Assembly: GCF_042956465.1 (NCBI RefSeq)
Contig: NZ_JBIBGL010000002.1
Location: forward strand, 310,001-374,000
From: Embleya sp042956465
GTDB taxonomy: Bacteria; Actinomycetota; Actinomycetes; Streptomycetales; Streptomycetaceae
DNA length: 64,000 nt
Direction: 5' to 3'
Under the pieces are notes generated by a model, which did no database searches, was not told the DNA's origin, and saw nothing but the letters and a program-made list of their open reading frames with translations. How positions within the stretch are numbered: position 1 is the stretch's first letter; each line of letters begins with the position of its first letter. The translations under genes and the position numbers were made by a program. This document shows, one piece after another, positions 26,807 through 35,253 of this stretch.

Positions 26807-27463
26807 ATGACCTGGTCCGAAATGCGGCCACTGCTGGAGACCGCGACCCAGGAGACGTTGTACATGGTCGGCGTCTCGACGCTGATCACCGTACTGATCG
26901 GGTTGCCGATCGGGTTGTTGCTCGTGCTCACCGACCGGGGCGGCCCGCTCGCGTTCGCACCGGCGAACAAGCTGCTCGGCCTGGTGGTCAACGTGGGCCG
27001 CTCGGTCCCGTTCCTGATCCTGCTGGTCGCGCTGATCCCGTTCACCCGCTGGGTGGTGGGGACCACGATCGGCACCGACGCGGCGATCGTGCCGCTCACC
27101 GTGGGCGCCATCCCGTTCTTCGCGCGCCTGGTGGAGACCGCCGTGCGCGAGGTGGACCGGGGACTGATCGAGGCCGCGCAGTCGATGGGCGCGAGCACGA
27201 CCACCATCGTGCGCAAGGTGCTCGTGCGCGAGGCGGTGCCCTCGATCATCTCCGCGATCACGGTGACCGTCGTGGCGATCGTCGGCTACTCCGCGATGGC
27301 GGGCGTGGTCGGCGGCGGCGGGCTGGGCGATCTGGCCATCCGCTACGGCTACCAACGCTTCGAGACGAACCTGATGCTCGTTACCATCGCGGTGCTCGTC
27401 GTCCTGGTTCAACTCGTGCAATTCGTCGGCGATCTGCTCTCCCGCAGGCTCGCCCACCGCTAG
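26807..27463 (+). CDS. metI: Methionine ABC transporter permease
   Basis: The 218-residue inner-membrane protein has five hydrophobic segments and the EAA loop DRGLIEAAQSMGASTTTIVRK, where the permease contacts MetN. The family's GYSAMAGVVGGGGLGDLAIRYGYQRF near the C-terminus is clear. The ATG follows AAGGAG. It lies 2 bp after metN and 77 bp before metQ. Confidence 0.95.
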   Translation: MTWSEMRPLLETATQETLYMVGVSTLITVLIGLPIGLLLVLTDRGGPLAFAPANKLLGLVVNVGRSVPFLILLVALIPFTRWVVGTTIGTDAAIVPLTVGAIPFFARLVETAVREVDRGLIEAAQSMGASTTTIVRKVLVREAVPSIISAITVTVVAIVGYSAMAGVVGGGGLGDLAIRYGYQRFETNLMLVTIAVLVVLVQLVQFVGDLLSRRLAHR

Positions 27464-27540
27464 GGACTTTCGCGCCCGGCCCCCGTACGACGCGAGGCAT
27501 CCCGCCCGCGTACACCGCACCACCAGGAAAGGCACTCTTC

Positions 27541-28362
27541 GTGCGTATCAACAAGTTCGTCGCCCTCACCGCCGTCGCCGCCCTCGGACTCGGTCTCGCC
27601 GCCTGCGGCAGCGACGACGACAAGGGCTCGTCCGCTTCCGACCCGCTCAAGGTCGCCGCCTCCGCCGTCCCGCACGCGCAGATCCTGAAGTACATCAAGG
27701 ACAACCTCGCGGCGAAGGAGGGCCTGAAGCTGGACGTCAAGGAATTCGCCGACTACACCCAGCAGAACCCGGCCCTGGACGAGGGCAACGTCGACGCCAA
27801 CTTCTTCCAGCACAAGCCGTATCTTGACGAGTTCAACAAGGAGAAGAAGACCAGCCTGGTCCCGGTCGTGCCGGTGCACCTGGAGCCGCTGGCGCTCTAC
27901 TCCAAGAAGGTCAAGTCGCTCGCCGACCTGAAGGAGGGCGCGACCGTCGCGTTCCCCAACGACGCCACCAACGGCGGTCGCGCGCTCAAGCTGCTCGCCG
28001 ACAACGGAGTGATCAAGCTCAAGGACGGCGCGGGCACCACGGCGACCGAGAAGGACGTCGTGGACAACCCGAAGAAGCTCAAGTTCAAGGCGATCGAGGC
28101 GGCCCAGCTGCCCCGCGCGCTGGACGACGTGGACGGCGCGGTGATCAACGGCAACTACGCGCTGGAGGCCAAGCTGACCCCGGGCAAGGACGGCATCGCG
28201 GTGGAGAAGGCGGAGAACAACCCGTACGCGAACGTCCTGGTGGTCAAGAAGGGCAAGGAGAACGACCCGCGTGTGCAGAAGCTGGCCAAGCTGCTGAACT
28301 CGCCCGAGGTGAAGAAGTACATCGCCGACGAGTACAAGGGCAATGTGCTCGCCGCGTTCTGA
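27541..28362 (+). CDS. metQ: Methionine-binding lipoprotein
   Basis: The 273-residue NlpA-family substrate-binding protein has a signal peptide with lipobox LAAC (Cys22) and is anchored to the outer face of the membrane. Family segments include ASAVPHAQIL, KEFADYTQQNPALDEGNVDANFFQHKPYL and VAFPNDATNGGRALKLL. The GTG follows an AGGAAAGG site. Together metN-I-Q make a complete importer; a perfect hairpin ends the operon. Confidence 0.95.
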   Translation: MRINKFVALTAVAALGLGLAACGSDDDKGSSASDPLKVAASAVPHAQILKYIKDNLAAKEGLKLDVKEFADYTQQNPALDEGNVDANFFQHKPYLDEFNKEKKTSLVPVVPVHLEPLALYSKKVKSLADLKEGATVAFPNDATNGGRALKLLADNGVIKLKDGAGTTATEKDVVDNPKKLKFKAIEAAQLPRALDDVDGAVINGNYALEAKLTPGKDGIAVEKAENNPYANVLVVKKGKENDPRVQKLAKLLNSPEVKKYIADEYKGNVLAAF

Positions 28363-28382
28363 TCCGCGCGCAGCACACCCCA

Positions 28383-28427
28383 CCACGGCCCCCGCCACCT
28401 CATGTGGCGGGGGCCGTGGCGCGTTTT
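28383..28427 (+). terminator. Intrinsic terminator after metQ
   Basis: A perfect 16-bp stem (CCACGGCCCCCGCCAC and its complement) closes a CTCAT loop and is followed by GCGCGTTTT. It separates metNIQ from the cobalamin riboswitch. Confidence 0.87.
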
Positions 28428-28440
28428 CGGGCGTATGAGA

Positions 28441-28657
28441 GGCTGTCGCCGACAGCAGGGAAGGAATCCGGCGTATCGCGCGGAGCACCTTCGGGCCCGG
28501 TGTCGAGGTATGCGCGTGCTCCGCGAGGGTTCGGGCACACCTCGACACCGGTACATCCGAGGGAGGCGGCGCGGTACGGCAACCCGGAGCGGTCCCGCCA
28601 CTGTGAACGCGCGCCCTCGGGCGGGCGTGAGCCAGAGACTTGCCGCTGTCCGGGGCC
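28441..28657 (+). ncRNA. Cobalamin riboswitch controlling the cob operon
   Basis: The conserved core is at about 28560-28645: GGTCCCGCCACTGTGAA, then GAGCCAGAGACTTGCC (B12 box). A GACAGC at 28451-28456 can pair with GCTGTC at 28645-28650 to close the aptamer (P1). Between P1 and the core sits an unusual 5' module of about 90 bases. It contains a 13-bp perfect stem (28497-28509 with 28539-28551) and an overlapping 10-bp stem (28479-28488 with 28516-28525) that cannot both form as simple hairpins. Adenosylcobalamin binding should lower expression of the downstream cob genes, probably by hiding the GGGAGG at about 28700. The exact 5' boundary is uncertain. Confidence 0.85.
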
Positions 28658-28715
28658 CGGGTCGCGGGTCCTGCAACCGACCAGGGCGTGGACACCCGAG
28701 GGAGGCCGACGGCGC

Positions 28716-28775
28716 ATGCCTGCGTGCTTTGTGACAACCGACCGCATATCCAGTGGCGCGGGGCGACGCCGATGA
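28716..28775 (+). CDS. Short uORF translationally coupled to the chelatase gene
   Basis: A 19-codon frame (MPACFVTTDRISSGAGRRR) starts at an ATG placed 10 bases after the only strong ribosome-binding site of the region (GAGGGAGG, about 28698-28705). It ends in TGA at 28773-28775, overlapping the ATG of the chelatase gene in ATGA. The chelatase start itself has only a weak site. I infer that the riboswitch controls translation of this uORF and that re-initiation carries it to the main gene. It may not be a functional peptide. Confidence 0.45.
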   Translation: MPACFVTTDRISSGAGRRR

Positions 28776-30853
28776 GCGCCGCCTACCCGTTCTCCGCGAT
28801 CGTCGGCCTGGCCGATCTGCGGCTGGCGCTCGTGCTCAACGCGGTCTCGCCCGCGGTCGGCGGAGTGCTCGTGCGCGGCGAGAAGGGCACCGCCAAGTCG
28901 ACCATGGTGCGCGCGCTCGCCGGCCAACTGCCCGAGGTCGCGGTGGTGCCCGGTTGCCGCTTCTCGTGCGATCCGGCCGCCCCGGATGCCCGATGCCCGG
29001 ACGGCCCGCACGACCCGGGGATCGCCGGCACCACCCGCGCCGCGCGCCTGGTCGAACTGCCGGTCGGCGCCAGCGAGGACCGACTGGCCGGCTCGCTGGA
29101 CATCGAACGCGCGCTGACCGAGGGCGTCAAGGCGTACGAGCCCGGCCTGCTGGCCGCCGCGCACCGGGGCGTGTTGTACGTCGACGAGGTCAACCTGCTG
29201 CACGACCACCTGGTGGACCTGCTCCTGGACGCGGCCGCGATGGGCACCTCGCACGTCGAACGCGAGGGGGTGTCCGTGCGGCACGCCGCGCGGTTCCTGC
29301 TCGTGGGCACGATGAACCCGGAAGAGGGCGAGCTGCGACCGCAGTTGCTCGACCGGTTCGGGCTGACGGTGGAGGTCGCGGCCAGCCGCGAGCCGCGCGA
29401 GCGGGCCGAGGTGGTGCGCCGACGGTTGGCCTACGAGGCCGACCCCGACGCGTTCGCGGCCCGCTGGGCGGGCGAGGACGCCGAGTTGGCCGAGCGCATC
29501 CTGCGCGCCCGTCGGGTTTTGGCGGATGTGGTGCTTCCGGACGCCGAGTTGGAGCGGATCGCACGCGTGTGCGCGTCGTTCGAGGTGGACGGGATGCGTG
29601 CGGACCTGGTCACGGCGCGCACCTCGATCGCACTGGCCGCCTGGCACGGGCGGACCGAGGTGACGGCGCAGGACGTGCGCGCGGCGGCGCTGCTGGCGCT
29701 GCCGCATCGACGCCGGCGCAACCCCTTCGACGCGCCGGGGCTGGACGAGGAACACCTCGACGAGGCACTGCGCGACCCGGACGAGCCGGAACCCGAACCC
29801 GAGCCCGAACCGGAGGGGGACGGGCCGGACGGCGGTGGGTCGCCGCCGCCGGACGCGCACGGGTCGGACGGGTCCGAGGGTTCGGGCCGGTCCGATGGGC
29901 CGGACGCGGCCGACGGGTCGGGGGCGGCCGAGGCGCCGGGGCGGACCGAGGCGGCGCCGAGTTCGGCGCCGGGCACCGAGGACGCGCCCGTGGAGGGCGC
30001 GCCCACCGCCTCGGGCGGCGGGCGCGAGCAGGCCGCCGTCGCGGCTGCCGAGCCGTACCGCACCCGGCTGTTCTCGGTGCCCGGGGTGGGTCAGGGCGCG
30101 GCCGGGCGGCGCTCGCGGGCGCGGACCGCGAGCGGGCGCACCACCGGCTCGCAGGTCGCGGCCGGCCGGGTGACCCGGCTGCACGTCGCGGCCACGGTGC
30201 GGGCGGCGGCGCTGCACCAGAAGGCGCGGGGCCGCACCGGCGCGGGGCTGCTGCTGCGGCGTGCGGATCTGCGCGAGGCGGTCCGCGAGGGCCGGGAGGG
30301 CAACCTGGTGCTGTTCGTGGTGGACGCGTCCGGGTCGATGGCGGCGCGCAAGCGCATGCGCGCGGTCAAGGGCGCGGTGCTCTCCCTGCTCCTGGACGCC
30401 TACCAGCGGCGGGACAAGGTCGGCCTGGTCACCTTCCGCGGCGCCCACGCCGCGCTGGTGTTGCCGCCGACCTCCTCGGTCGAGATCGGCGCGGCCCGAC
30501 TGGCCGCGCTGCCCACCGGCGGGCGCACCCCGGTGGGGGCCGGACTGCTGCGCGCACACGAGGCGTTGCGGGTGGAACGGCTGCGTGATCCGCTGCGCCG
30601 GCCGCTGCTGGTCGTGGTCACCGACGGGCGGGCCACGGGCGGCGGGGACGCCCTGGGCGAGAGCCGGCGGGCGGCGCGGTTGTTGGCCGCGACGGGGGTC
30701 GCCTCGTTGGTGGTGGACTGCGAGAGCGGGCCGGTACGGCTCGGGTTGGCGGCGCGGCTCGCCGGCGACCTGGGCGGGCCGGTGGTCACACTGGACGAAT
30801 TGGCGGCGGACGGCCTGGCGGGCCTGGTTCGGGACGTGCGTTCGGTCGCGTGA
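28772..30853 (+). CDS. Magnesium-chelatase-like (ChlI-ChlD fusion) subunit, putative cobaltochelatase partner
   Basis: The 693-residue protein joins an AAA+ ChlI/CobS-like domain and a ChlD/CobT-like VWA domain. The Walker A loop GEKGTAKS is at residues 36-43; LYVDEVNLL is Walker B and FLLVGTMNPEEGELRPQLLDRFG the sensor region. A 120-residue acidic/Pro/Ser/Gly linker follows, then the VWA domain with MIDAS DASGSM (Asp518). In actinomycete clusters this subunit is thought to energise CobN for Co2+ insertion into hydrogenobyrinate diamide; no cobN lies in the window. I chose ATG 28772, giving the family N-terminus MSAAYPFSAIVG. It is first in the riboswitch-controlled operon. Confidence 0.87.
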   Translation: MSAAYPFSAIVGLADLRLALVLNAVSPAVGGVLVRGEKGTAKSTMVRALAGQLPEVAVVPGCRFSCDPAAPDARCPDGPHDPGIAGTTRAARLVELPVGASEDRLAGSLDIERALTEGVKAYEPGLLAAAHRGVLYVDEVNLLHDHLVDLLLDAAAMGTSHVEREGVSVRHAARFLLVGTMNPEEGELRPQLLDRFGLTVEVAASREPRERAEVVRRRLAYEADPDAFAARWAGEDAELAERILRARRVLADVVLPDAELERIARVCASFEVDGMRADLVTARTSIALAAWHGRTEVTAQDVRAAALLALPHRRRRNPFDAPGLDEEHLDEALRDPDEPEPEPEPEPEGDGPDGGGSPPPDAHGSDGSEGSGRSDGPDAADGSGAAEAPGRTEAAPSSAPGTEDAPVEGAPTASGGGREQAAVAAAEPYRTRLFSVPGVGQGAAGRRSRARTASGRTTGSQVAAGRVTRLHVAATVRAAALHQKARGRTGAGLLLRRADLREAVREGREGNLVLFVVDASGSMAARKRMRAVKGAVLSLLLDAYQRRDKVGLVTFRGAHAALVLPPTSSVEIGAARLAALPTGGRTPVGAGLLRAHEALRVERLRDPLRRPLLVVVTDGRATGGGDALGESRRAARLLAATGVASLVVDCESGPVRLGLAARLAGDLGGPVVTLDELAADGLAGLVRDVRSVA

Positions 30854-30920
30854 CCCGCGGCCCGGCCGCCCGTCGGATCCGCCACCGGCCGCCGGTGGGC
30901 GGTGGCGCGATCCGCCGGCC

Positions 30921-30948
30921 CCGAACACCCGACGGGTCGGGTGTTCGG
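30921..30948 (+). terminator. Hairpin between the chelatase gene and cobO
   Basis: A 13-bp perfect stem (CCGAACACCCGAC with GTCGGGTGTTCGG) encloses only two bases. It lies in the 188-bp gap after the chelatase stop. It may attenuate read-through or act as a processing site; with no T tract a true terminator is uncertain. A weaker 8-bp hairpin lies just upstream at about 30882-30908. Confidence 0.5.
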
Positions 30949-31041
30949 TCCGGTCGGGGACGGGTGCCGGTCGGTGTTGCGCTCGTGCCTTCGTCGACGC
31001 TCGTACCCGGTCGACATTCCTCTGGACAAAGGGAGATCACC

Positions 31042-31656
31042 ATGCCGCAGGGCGTTCCCACGCACGTGCCCGCCGACGGGCTGACCACGCGTCAGCGCCG
31101 GAATCGGGCCCTGGTCGTCGTGCACACCGGGCCCGGCAAGGGCAAGTCCACCGCCGCGTTCGGGTTGGCGCTGCGTGGCTGGAATCAGGGTTGGCCGATC
31201 GGGGTGTTCCAGTTCGTGAAGTCGGCGAAGTGGAAGGTGGGCGAGGAGACCGTGCTGCGCACCCTCGGCCGCGTGCACACCGAGACCGGTGAGGGTGGCC
31301 CGGTCACGTGGCACAAGATGGGCGAGGGCTGGTCCTGGATCCAGCGCGAGGGCACCCAGGAGGACCACGCCGAGGCGGCCCGACAGGGCTGGGAGCAGAT
31401 CAAGCGCGACCTGGCCGCGCAGACCTACCGGGTGTACGTGCTCGACGAGTTCACCTACCCGATGAAATGGGGCTGGGTGGACGTGGACGAGGTGGTCGCG
31501 GTGCTGCGCGATCGTCCCGGCAGCCAACACGTGGTGATCACCGGCCGCGACGCGGACCCGCGGCTGATCGAGGCGGCCGACCTGGTCACCGAGATGACCA
31601 AGATCAAGCACCCGATGGACGCGGGCCAAAAGGGCCAGCGAGGCATCGAGTGGTGA
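31042..31656 (+). CDS. cobO: Cob(I)yrinic acid a,c-diamide adenosyltransferase
   Basis: The 204-residue enzyme attaches the 5'-deoxyadenosyl group from ATP to reduced cobalt. The ATP loop GPGKGKST is at residues 30-37. Family segments FQFVKSAKW, GWEQIKRDL, VLDEFTYPMKWGWVDVDEV and VITGRDADPRLIEAADLVTEM are all present. The ATG at 31042 has GGGAG upstream; the upstream open frame (from 30850) is Arg-rich and non-coding. Its stop overlaps cobB in GTGA. Confidence 0.95.
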   Translation: MPQGVPTHVPADGLTTRQRRNRALVVVHTGPGKGKSTAAFGLALRGWNQGWPIGVFQFVKSAKWKVGEETVLRTLGRVHTETGEGGPVTWHKMGEGWSWIQREGTQEDHAEAARQGWEQIKRDLAAQTYRVYVLDEFTYPMKWGWVDVDEVVAVLRDRPGSQHVVITGRDADPRLIEAADLVTEMTKIKHPMDAGQKGQRGIEW

Positions 31657-33125
31657 GTGCCCCGGCGCCGCCGCGCGTGGTGATCGCCGCCCCCGCCTCC
31701 GGGCACGGCAAGACCACCGTCGCCACCGGATTGATCGCGGCGTTCACCCGGCGCGGCGACGTGGTGTCGCCGCACAAGGTGGGGCCGGACTACATCGATC
31801 CGGGCTATCACGCGCTCGCGGCCGGCCGGCCCGGGCGCAACCTGGATCCCTTCCTGGTCGGCGAGGACCGGATCGCGCCGCTGTTCGCGCACGGCGCGCG
31901 CGGTGCCGATCTGGCCGTGGTCGAGGGCGTGATGGGCATGTTCGACGGTGCGGCCGGGCGGGGTGGGTACGCCTCCACCGCGCACGTCGCGCGGCTGCTC
32001 GCGGCGCCGGTGATCCTGGTCGTGGACGCGCGGGCGCAGAGCCGCTCGGTGGCCGCGCTCGTGCGCGGGTTCGACGCGTTCGATCCGGACGTGGGCGTGG
32101 CCGGGGTGATCCTGAACCGGGTCGGCTCGGATCGGCACGAGAGCATGCTGCGCGAGGCGCTGGACGAGATCGGCATGCCGGTCCTGGGTGTGCTGCGCCG
32201 GCACGACGCGATCGCCAAACCCGCGCGGCACCTGGGCCTGGTCCCGGTCGCCGAACGGCACGCCGACGCGGTGCGCACGGTGGACGCGCTCGGCGAACTG
32301 CTCGCGCGCAGCGTGGACCTGGCTGCCGTGCGGCGGATCGCGGCGGGCGCGGGGCCGCTGCCGGACGCGCCGTGGGACCCGGTGCAGGAGGTGGCCGGCC
32401 CGATTCCGGGGCGGCCCGTCGTCGCGCTGGCGGGCGGTTCGGCGTTCACCTTCGCGTACGCGGAGACCGCCGAACTGCTCGGCGCGGCCGGGGCCGAGGT
32501 GGTCACCGTCGACCCGCTGCGGGACGAACGGCTGCCCGCGGGCACGACGGGGCTCGTGCTGGGCGGCGGTTTTCCCGAGGTGTACGCGGCGGAGTTGTCG
32601 GCCAATGCGACGCTGCGGGCGGACGTGGTGGCGCTGGCCGCGCGCGGCGGCCCGATCGCGGCCGAGTGCGCGGGTCTGCTCTACCTGGCCCGGACCCTGG
32701 ACGGTGCGCCGATGTGCGGGGTGCTGGACGCCGACGCGCGGATGACCGAGCGGCTGACCCTGGGCTATCGGGAGGCGACGGCCGCGCACGACTCGGTGCT
32801 CGCCGCGACCGGTCGGGTGGTGCGCGGGCACGAGTTCCACCGCACGACGCTCACGCCGCGGGCCGGGCGCCGGGCGGCGTGGAGCCTGGGCGACTCCGGC
32901 CTGGAAGGGCACGTCGCGGGATCGGTGCACGCGTCGTATCTGCACGCGCACTGGGCCGGCGCGCCCGATCTGGCCCGGCGCTTCGCCCGGTCCTGTGCGC
33001 TCGCGGCCGATCCGGCGGGCGCGGGAGCGGCGGGTGCGGGTGCGACGGTGGGCGCGGGTGCGCGGGACGGCGCGCAGGCGTGGCCGATTACCGACCGCGG
33101 CGACGGGAGCACGCTCGGGCGGTGA
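31653..33125 (+). CDS. cobB: Hydrogenobyrinic/cobyrinic acid a,c-diamide synthase
   Basis: The 490-residue enzyme amidates the a and c carboxylates with glutamine and ATP. The N-terminal dethiobiotin-synthase-like domain has the P-loop APASGHGKTTVATG and KVGPDYIDPGYH. The C-terminal glutamine amidotransferase domain has GGGFPEVYA and the catalytic Cys339 in AAECAGLLYL, with a GSVHASYLHAHW His segment. The last 35 residues are Ala/Gly-rich and variable. The GTG overlaps the cobO stop. Confidence 0.94.
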   Translation: MSAPAPPRVVIAAPASGHGKTTVATGLIAAFTRRGDVVSPHKVGPDYIDPGYHALAAGRPGRNLDPFLVGEDRIAPLFAHGARGADLAVVEGVMGMFDGAAGRGGYASTAHVARLLAAPVILVVDARAQSRSVAALVRGFDAFDPDVGVAGVILNRVGSDRHESMLREALDEIGMPVLGVLRRHDAIAKPARHLGLVPVAERHADAVRTVDALGELLARSVDLAAVRRIAAGAGPLPDAPWDPVQEVAGPIPGRPVVALAGGSAFTFAYAETAELLGAAGAEVVTVDPLRDERLPAGTTGLVLGGGFPEVYAAELSANATLRADVVALAARGGPIAAECAGLLYLARTLDGAPMCGVLDADARMTERLTLGYREATAAHDSVLAATGRVVRGHEFHRTTLTPRAGRRAAWSLGDSGLEGHVAGSVHASYLHAHWAGAPDLARRFARSCALAADPAGAGAAGAGATVGAGARDGAQAWPITDRGDGSTLGR

Positions 33126-33245
33126 GCGGCGCAACCTCGAAGGGGGGAGCCGACGTCGTGTCGGATACGGGCTCCTCTTCGTGGGCGCCGCCGCATGACC
33201 ACGCGCGGGACCTCCCCCGGGGTTCGGCGCGGTGAGGGGATGGCC

Positions 33246-34460
33246 ATGGCTGATCGGGTGACCGTGATCGGGTACGACGGCGCGCCGCTGTCGGCACCGG
33301 CGGTGCAGGCGCTGCGGACGGCGACCCTGGTGGCGGGCCCGGAACGGCTGTTGGCCGCCGTCGCGGTGCCCGAGGGTGCCGAGCGGGTGGTGCTGGGCAA
33401 CGTGCACGTGGCCGCGCAGCGGATCGGCGCGCATCGCGGCATAGCCGTCGTCCTGGCCGTCGGCGATCCCGGGTTCTTCGGGATCGTGCGGTTGTTGCGC
33501 CGGGCCGAATACGGCCTGGAGTTGGAGATCGTGCCCGCGGTGTCCTCGGTGGCGTTGGCGTTCGCCCGGGCCTCGATGCCGTGGGACGACGCGCGGGTGG
33601 TCAGCGCGCTGGGCCGGGACGTACGGCGTGCGGCGAACGTGTGCCGGGCGTTCGGCAAGGTCGCGGTGCTCACCGGCCCGGGGGCGGGTCCGGCCGAACT
33701 CGCCGCGCTGCTCCCGGATGTGCCGCGCACCTTCGTGGTGTGCGAGCACCTGGGCACCGACCGGGAGGAGATCTCGATGGTCTCCGCCGAGCACGCGATC
33801 GAGCACGAGTGGTCCGATGTGGACGTGGTGATCGTGATCGGGCCGGCCCCGCGCGCGGGCGCGGCGGCGGGCTGGCTGGCGGGGGAGCGCCCGGGCTTTC
33901 CCGGTCCGGTGCGCGGCTGGGCGGCGGCGGAGGACGTGTACGCGCATCGGGCGGGCGCGATCACCCGGGCCGAGGTGCGCGCGCTGGCGGTGGCCCGGCT
34001 CGGGCCGCGGCTGGGCGACCTGGTCTGGGACATCGGCGCGGGCAGCGGTTCGGTGGGTATCGAGTGCGCGCGGCACGGCGCGGCGGTGGTCGCGGTCGAG
34101 CAGGACGCGTTCGGGTGCGACCTGATCACCGAGAACGCGGGCCGGTTCGGGGTCGAGGTGCAGGTGGTGCACGGCAAGGCGCCGGAGGTGTTGTCCCGAT
34201 TGCCGTTGCCGGACGTGGTGTTCGTCGGCGGCGGCGGACCCTCGACGGTGGCCGCGTGCGCGGCGCGCCGGCCGGAGCGGATCGTGGCCGCGATGTCGGA
34301 GGTGGATCGGGTGGCCGAGGCGCGCGCGGTGCTGGAGCGCTCGGGATACACCGTGGAGGGTTGTCTGTTGCAGGCCTCGCGGCTTTCGCCGGTCACCGGT
34401 GGCGCCCAACGCCTGGAACCGGCGCATCCGGTGTTCGTGGTGTGGGGGGACCGGGCTTGA
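33246..34460 (+). CDS. cobL: Precorrin-6Y C5,15-methyltransferase (decarboxylating)
   Basis: The 404-residue protein fuses a CbiE-like tetrapyrrole methylase (about 1-200, with AVGDPGFFGIVRLL and the PAVSSVALAFA segment) to a CbiT-like Rossmann methyltransferase (about 205-404, with SAM motif WDIGAGSGSVGIECA). It methylates C5 and C15 and removes the C12 acetate carboxyl. I chose ATG 33246 because GAGGGG lies 6 bases before it; an ATG at 33240 has no spacing and another in-frame ATG at 33195 gives a non-family extension. Confidence 0.93.
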   Translation: MADRVTVIGYDGAPLSAPAVQALRTATLVAGPERLLAAVAVPEGAERVVLGNVHVAAQRIGAHRGIAVVLAVGDPGFFGIVRLLRRAEYGLELEIVPAVSSVALAFARASMPWDDARVVSALGRDVRRAANVCRAFGKVAVLTGPGAGPAELAALLPDVPRTFVVCEHLGTDREEISMVSAEHAIEHEWSDVDVVIVIGPAPRAGAAAGWLAGERPGFPGPVRGWAAAEDVYAHRAGAITRAEVRALAVARLGPRLGDLVWDIGAGSGSVGIECARHGAAVVAVEQDAFGCDLITENAGRFGVEVQVVHGKAPEVLSRLPLPDVVFVGGGGPSTVAACAARRPERIVAAMSEVDRVAEARAVLERSGYTVEGCLLQASRLSPVTGGAQRLEPAHPVFVVWGDRA

Positions 34461-35068
34461 CCGGGGATCGGGTGTCGGGCGGGCGGGTGATCGCCGCCTC
34501 GGCGGCGGGAGTTCTCGCGCCGGGTGCTGCGCCGGCGGCCGGCGTACCGGGGACGCAGGGGCTGGATTCGGCCACGTCCGGCCCGGCGTCGCCCGGGCCG
34601 GATTTGGTGGTCGGGGTCGGGGCGGCGCGCGGGGTGGGCGCGGAGGAGGTGCGCGCGAGCGTGTGCGCCGTGCTCGCGCGGGCCGGCCTGGCGCGCTCGG
34701 CGGTGCTGGCGCTGGTGACCGTGACGGCCCGGGCGAACGAGCCGGGTCTGGTCGCGGGAGCGGCGCTGCTGGGACTGCCGCTGTTCGCGCGCGCGGCGGA
34801 GGAACTCGCCGCGGTGCCGGTGCCGCATCCCAGCGAGCGGGTCAGGGCTGCGGTCGGCACGCCGGGCGTGGCCGAGGCCGCCGCGCGGCTGGGGCCGGTA
34901 CCGGGCCCGTGGTTGGGCGAGTTGCTGGTGGCCAAGACGCGCGGCGTGGGCGCGCGCCCACGCTGTACGGTCGCGGTGGCCCGCCATCGGCCGGCGGGCG
35001 GGGGATCGGCCGGCCCGGGACCGGCGGGTGCGGCGGCGAACACGGGGGCGGAACAGGAAACGCCGTGA
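34457..35068 (+). CDS. CbiG C-terminal-domain / CobE-like cobalamin biosynthesis protein
   Basis: This protein of about 200 residues carries the CbiG_C/CobE fold: VVGVGAARGVGAEEV, VTVTARANEPGLVAGAALLGLPLFARAAEELAAVPVPHPSERV and LLVAKTRGVGARPRCTVAVAR. CobE in aerobic pathways has an uncertain auxiliary role in B12 synthesis. The start is uncertain: a TTG at 34457 overlaps the cobL stop (TTGA) with GGGGGGA before it, while GTGs at 34472 and 34487 are alternatives. The first 40 residues are low complexity. Its stop overlaps a possible GTG start of the next frame. Confidence 0.75.
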   Translation: MTGDRVSGGRVIAASAAGVLAPGAAPAAGVPGTQGLDSATSGPASPGPDLVVGVGAARGVGAEEVRASVCAVLARAGLARSAVLALVTVTARANEPGLVAGAALLGLPLFARAAEELAAVPVPHPSERVRAAVGTPGVAEAAARLGPVPGPWLGELLVAKTRGVGARPRCTVAVARHRPAGGGSAGPGPAGAAANTGAEQETP

Positions 35069-35253
35069 TCGGTCCGGAAATGGGCGGACTCGGCGATGAG
35101 GCAGTCGATTTCGCACGGCAAACCGGTCGGGAAGTGCCGGCTCGCGGTCAACGCCGGGACCCCGGCCGTCGGACCGGGCACCATCACCACCATCATGGAC
35201 ACGAACGACACGGGCGGGCAGGGGCACCGGGCAGGGGTACGGGAACCACGGAC

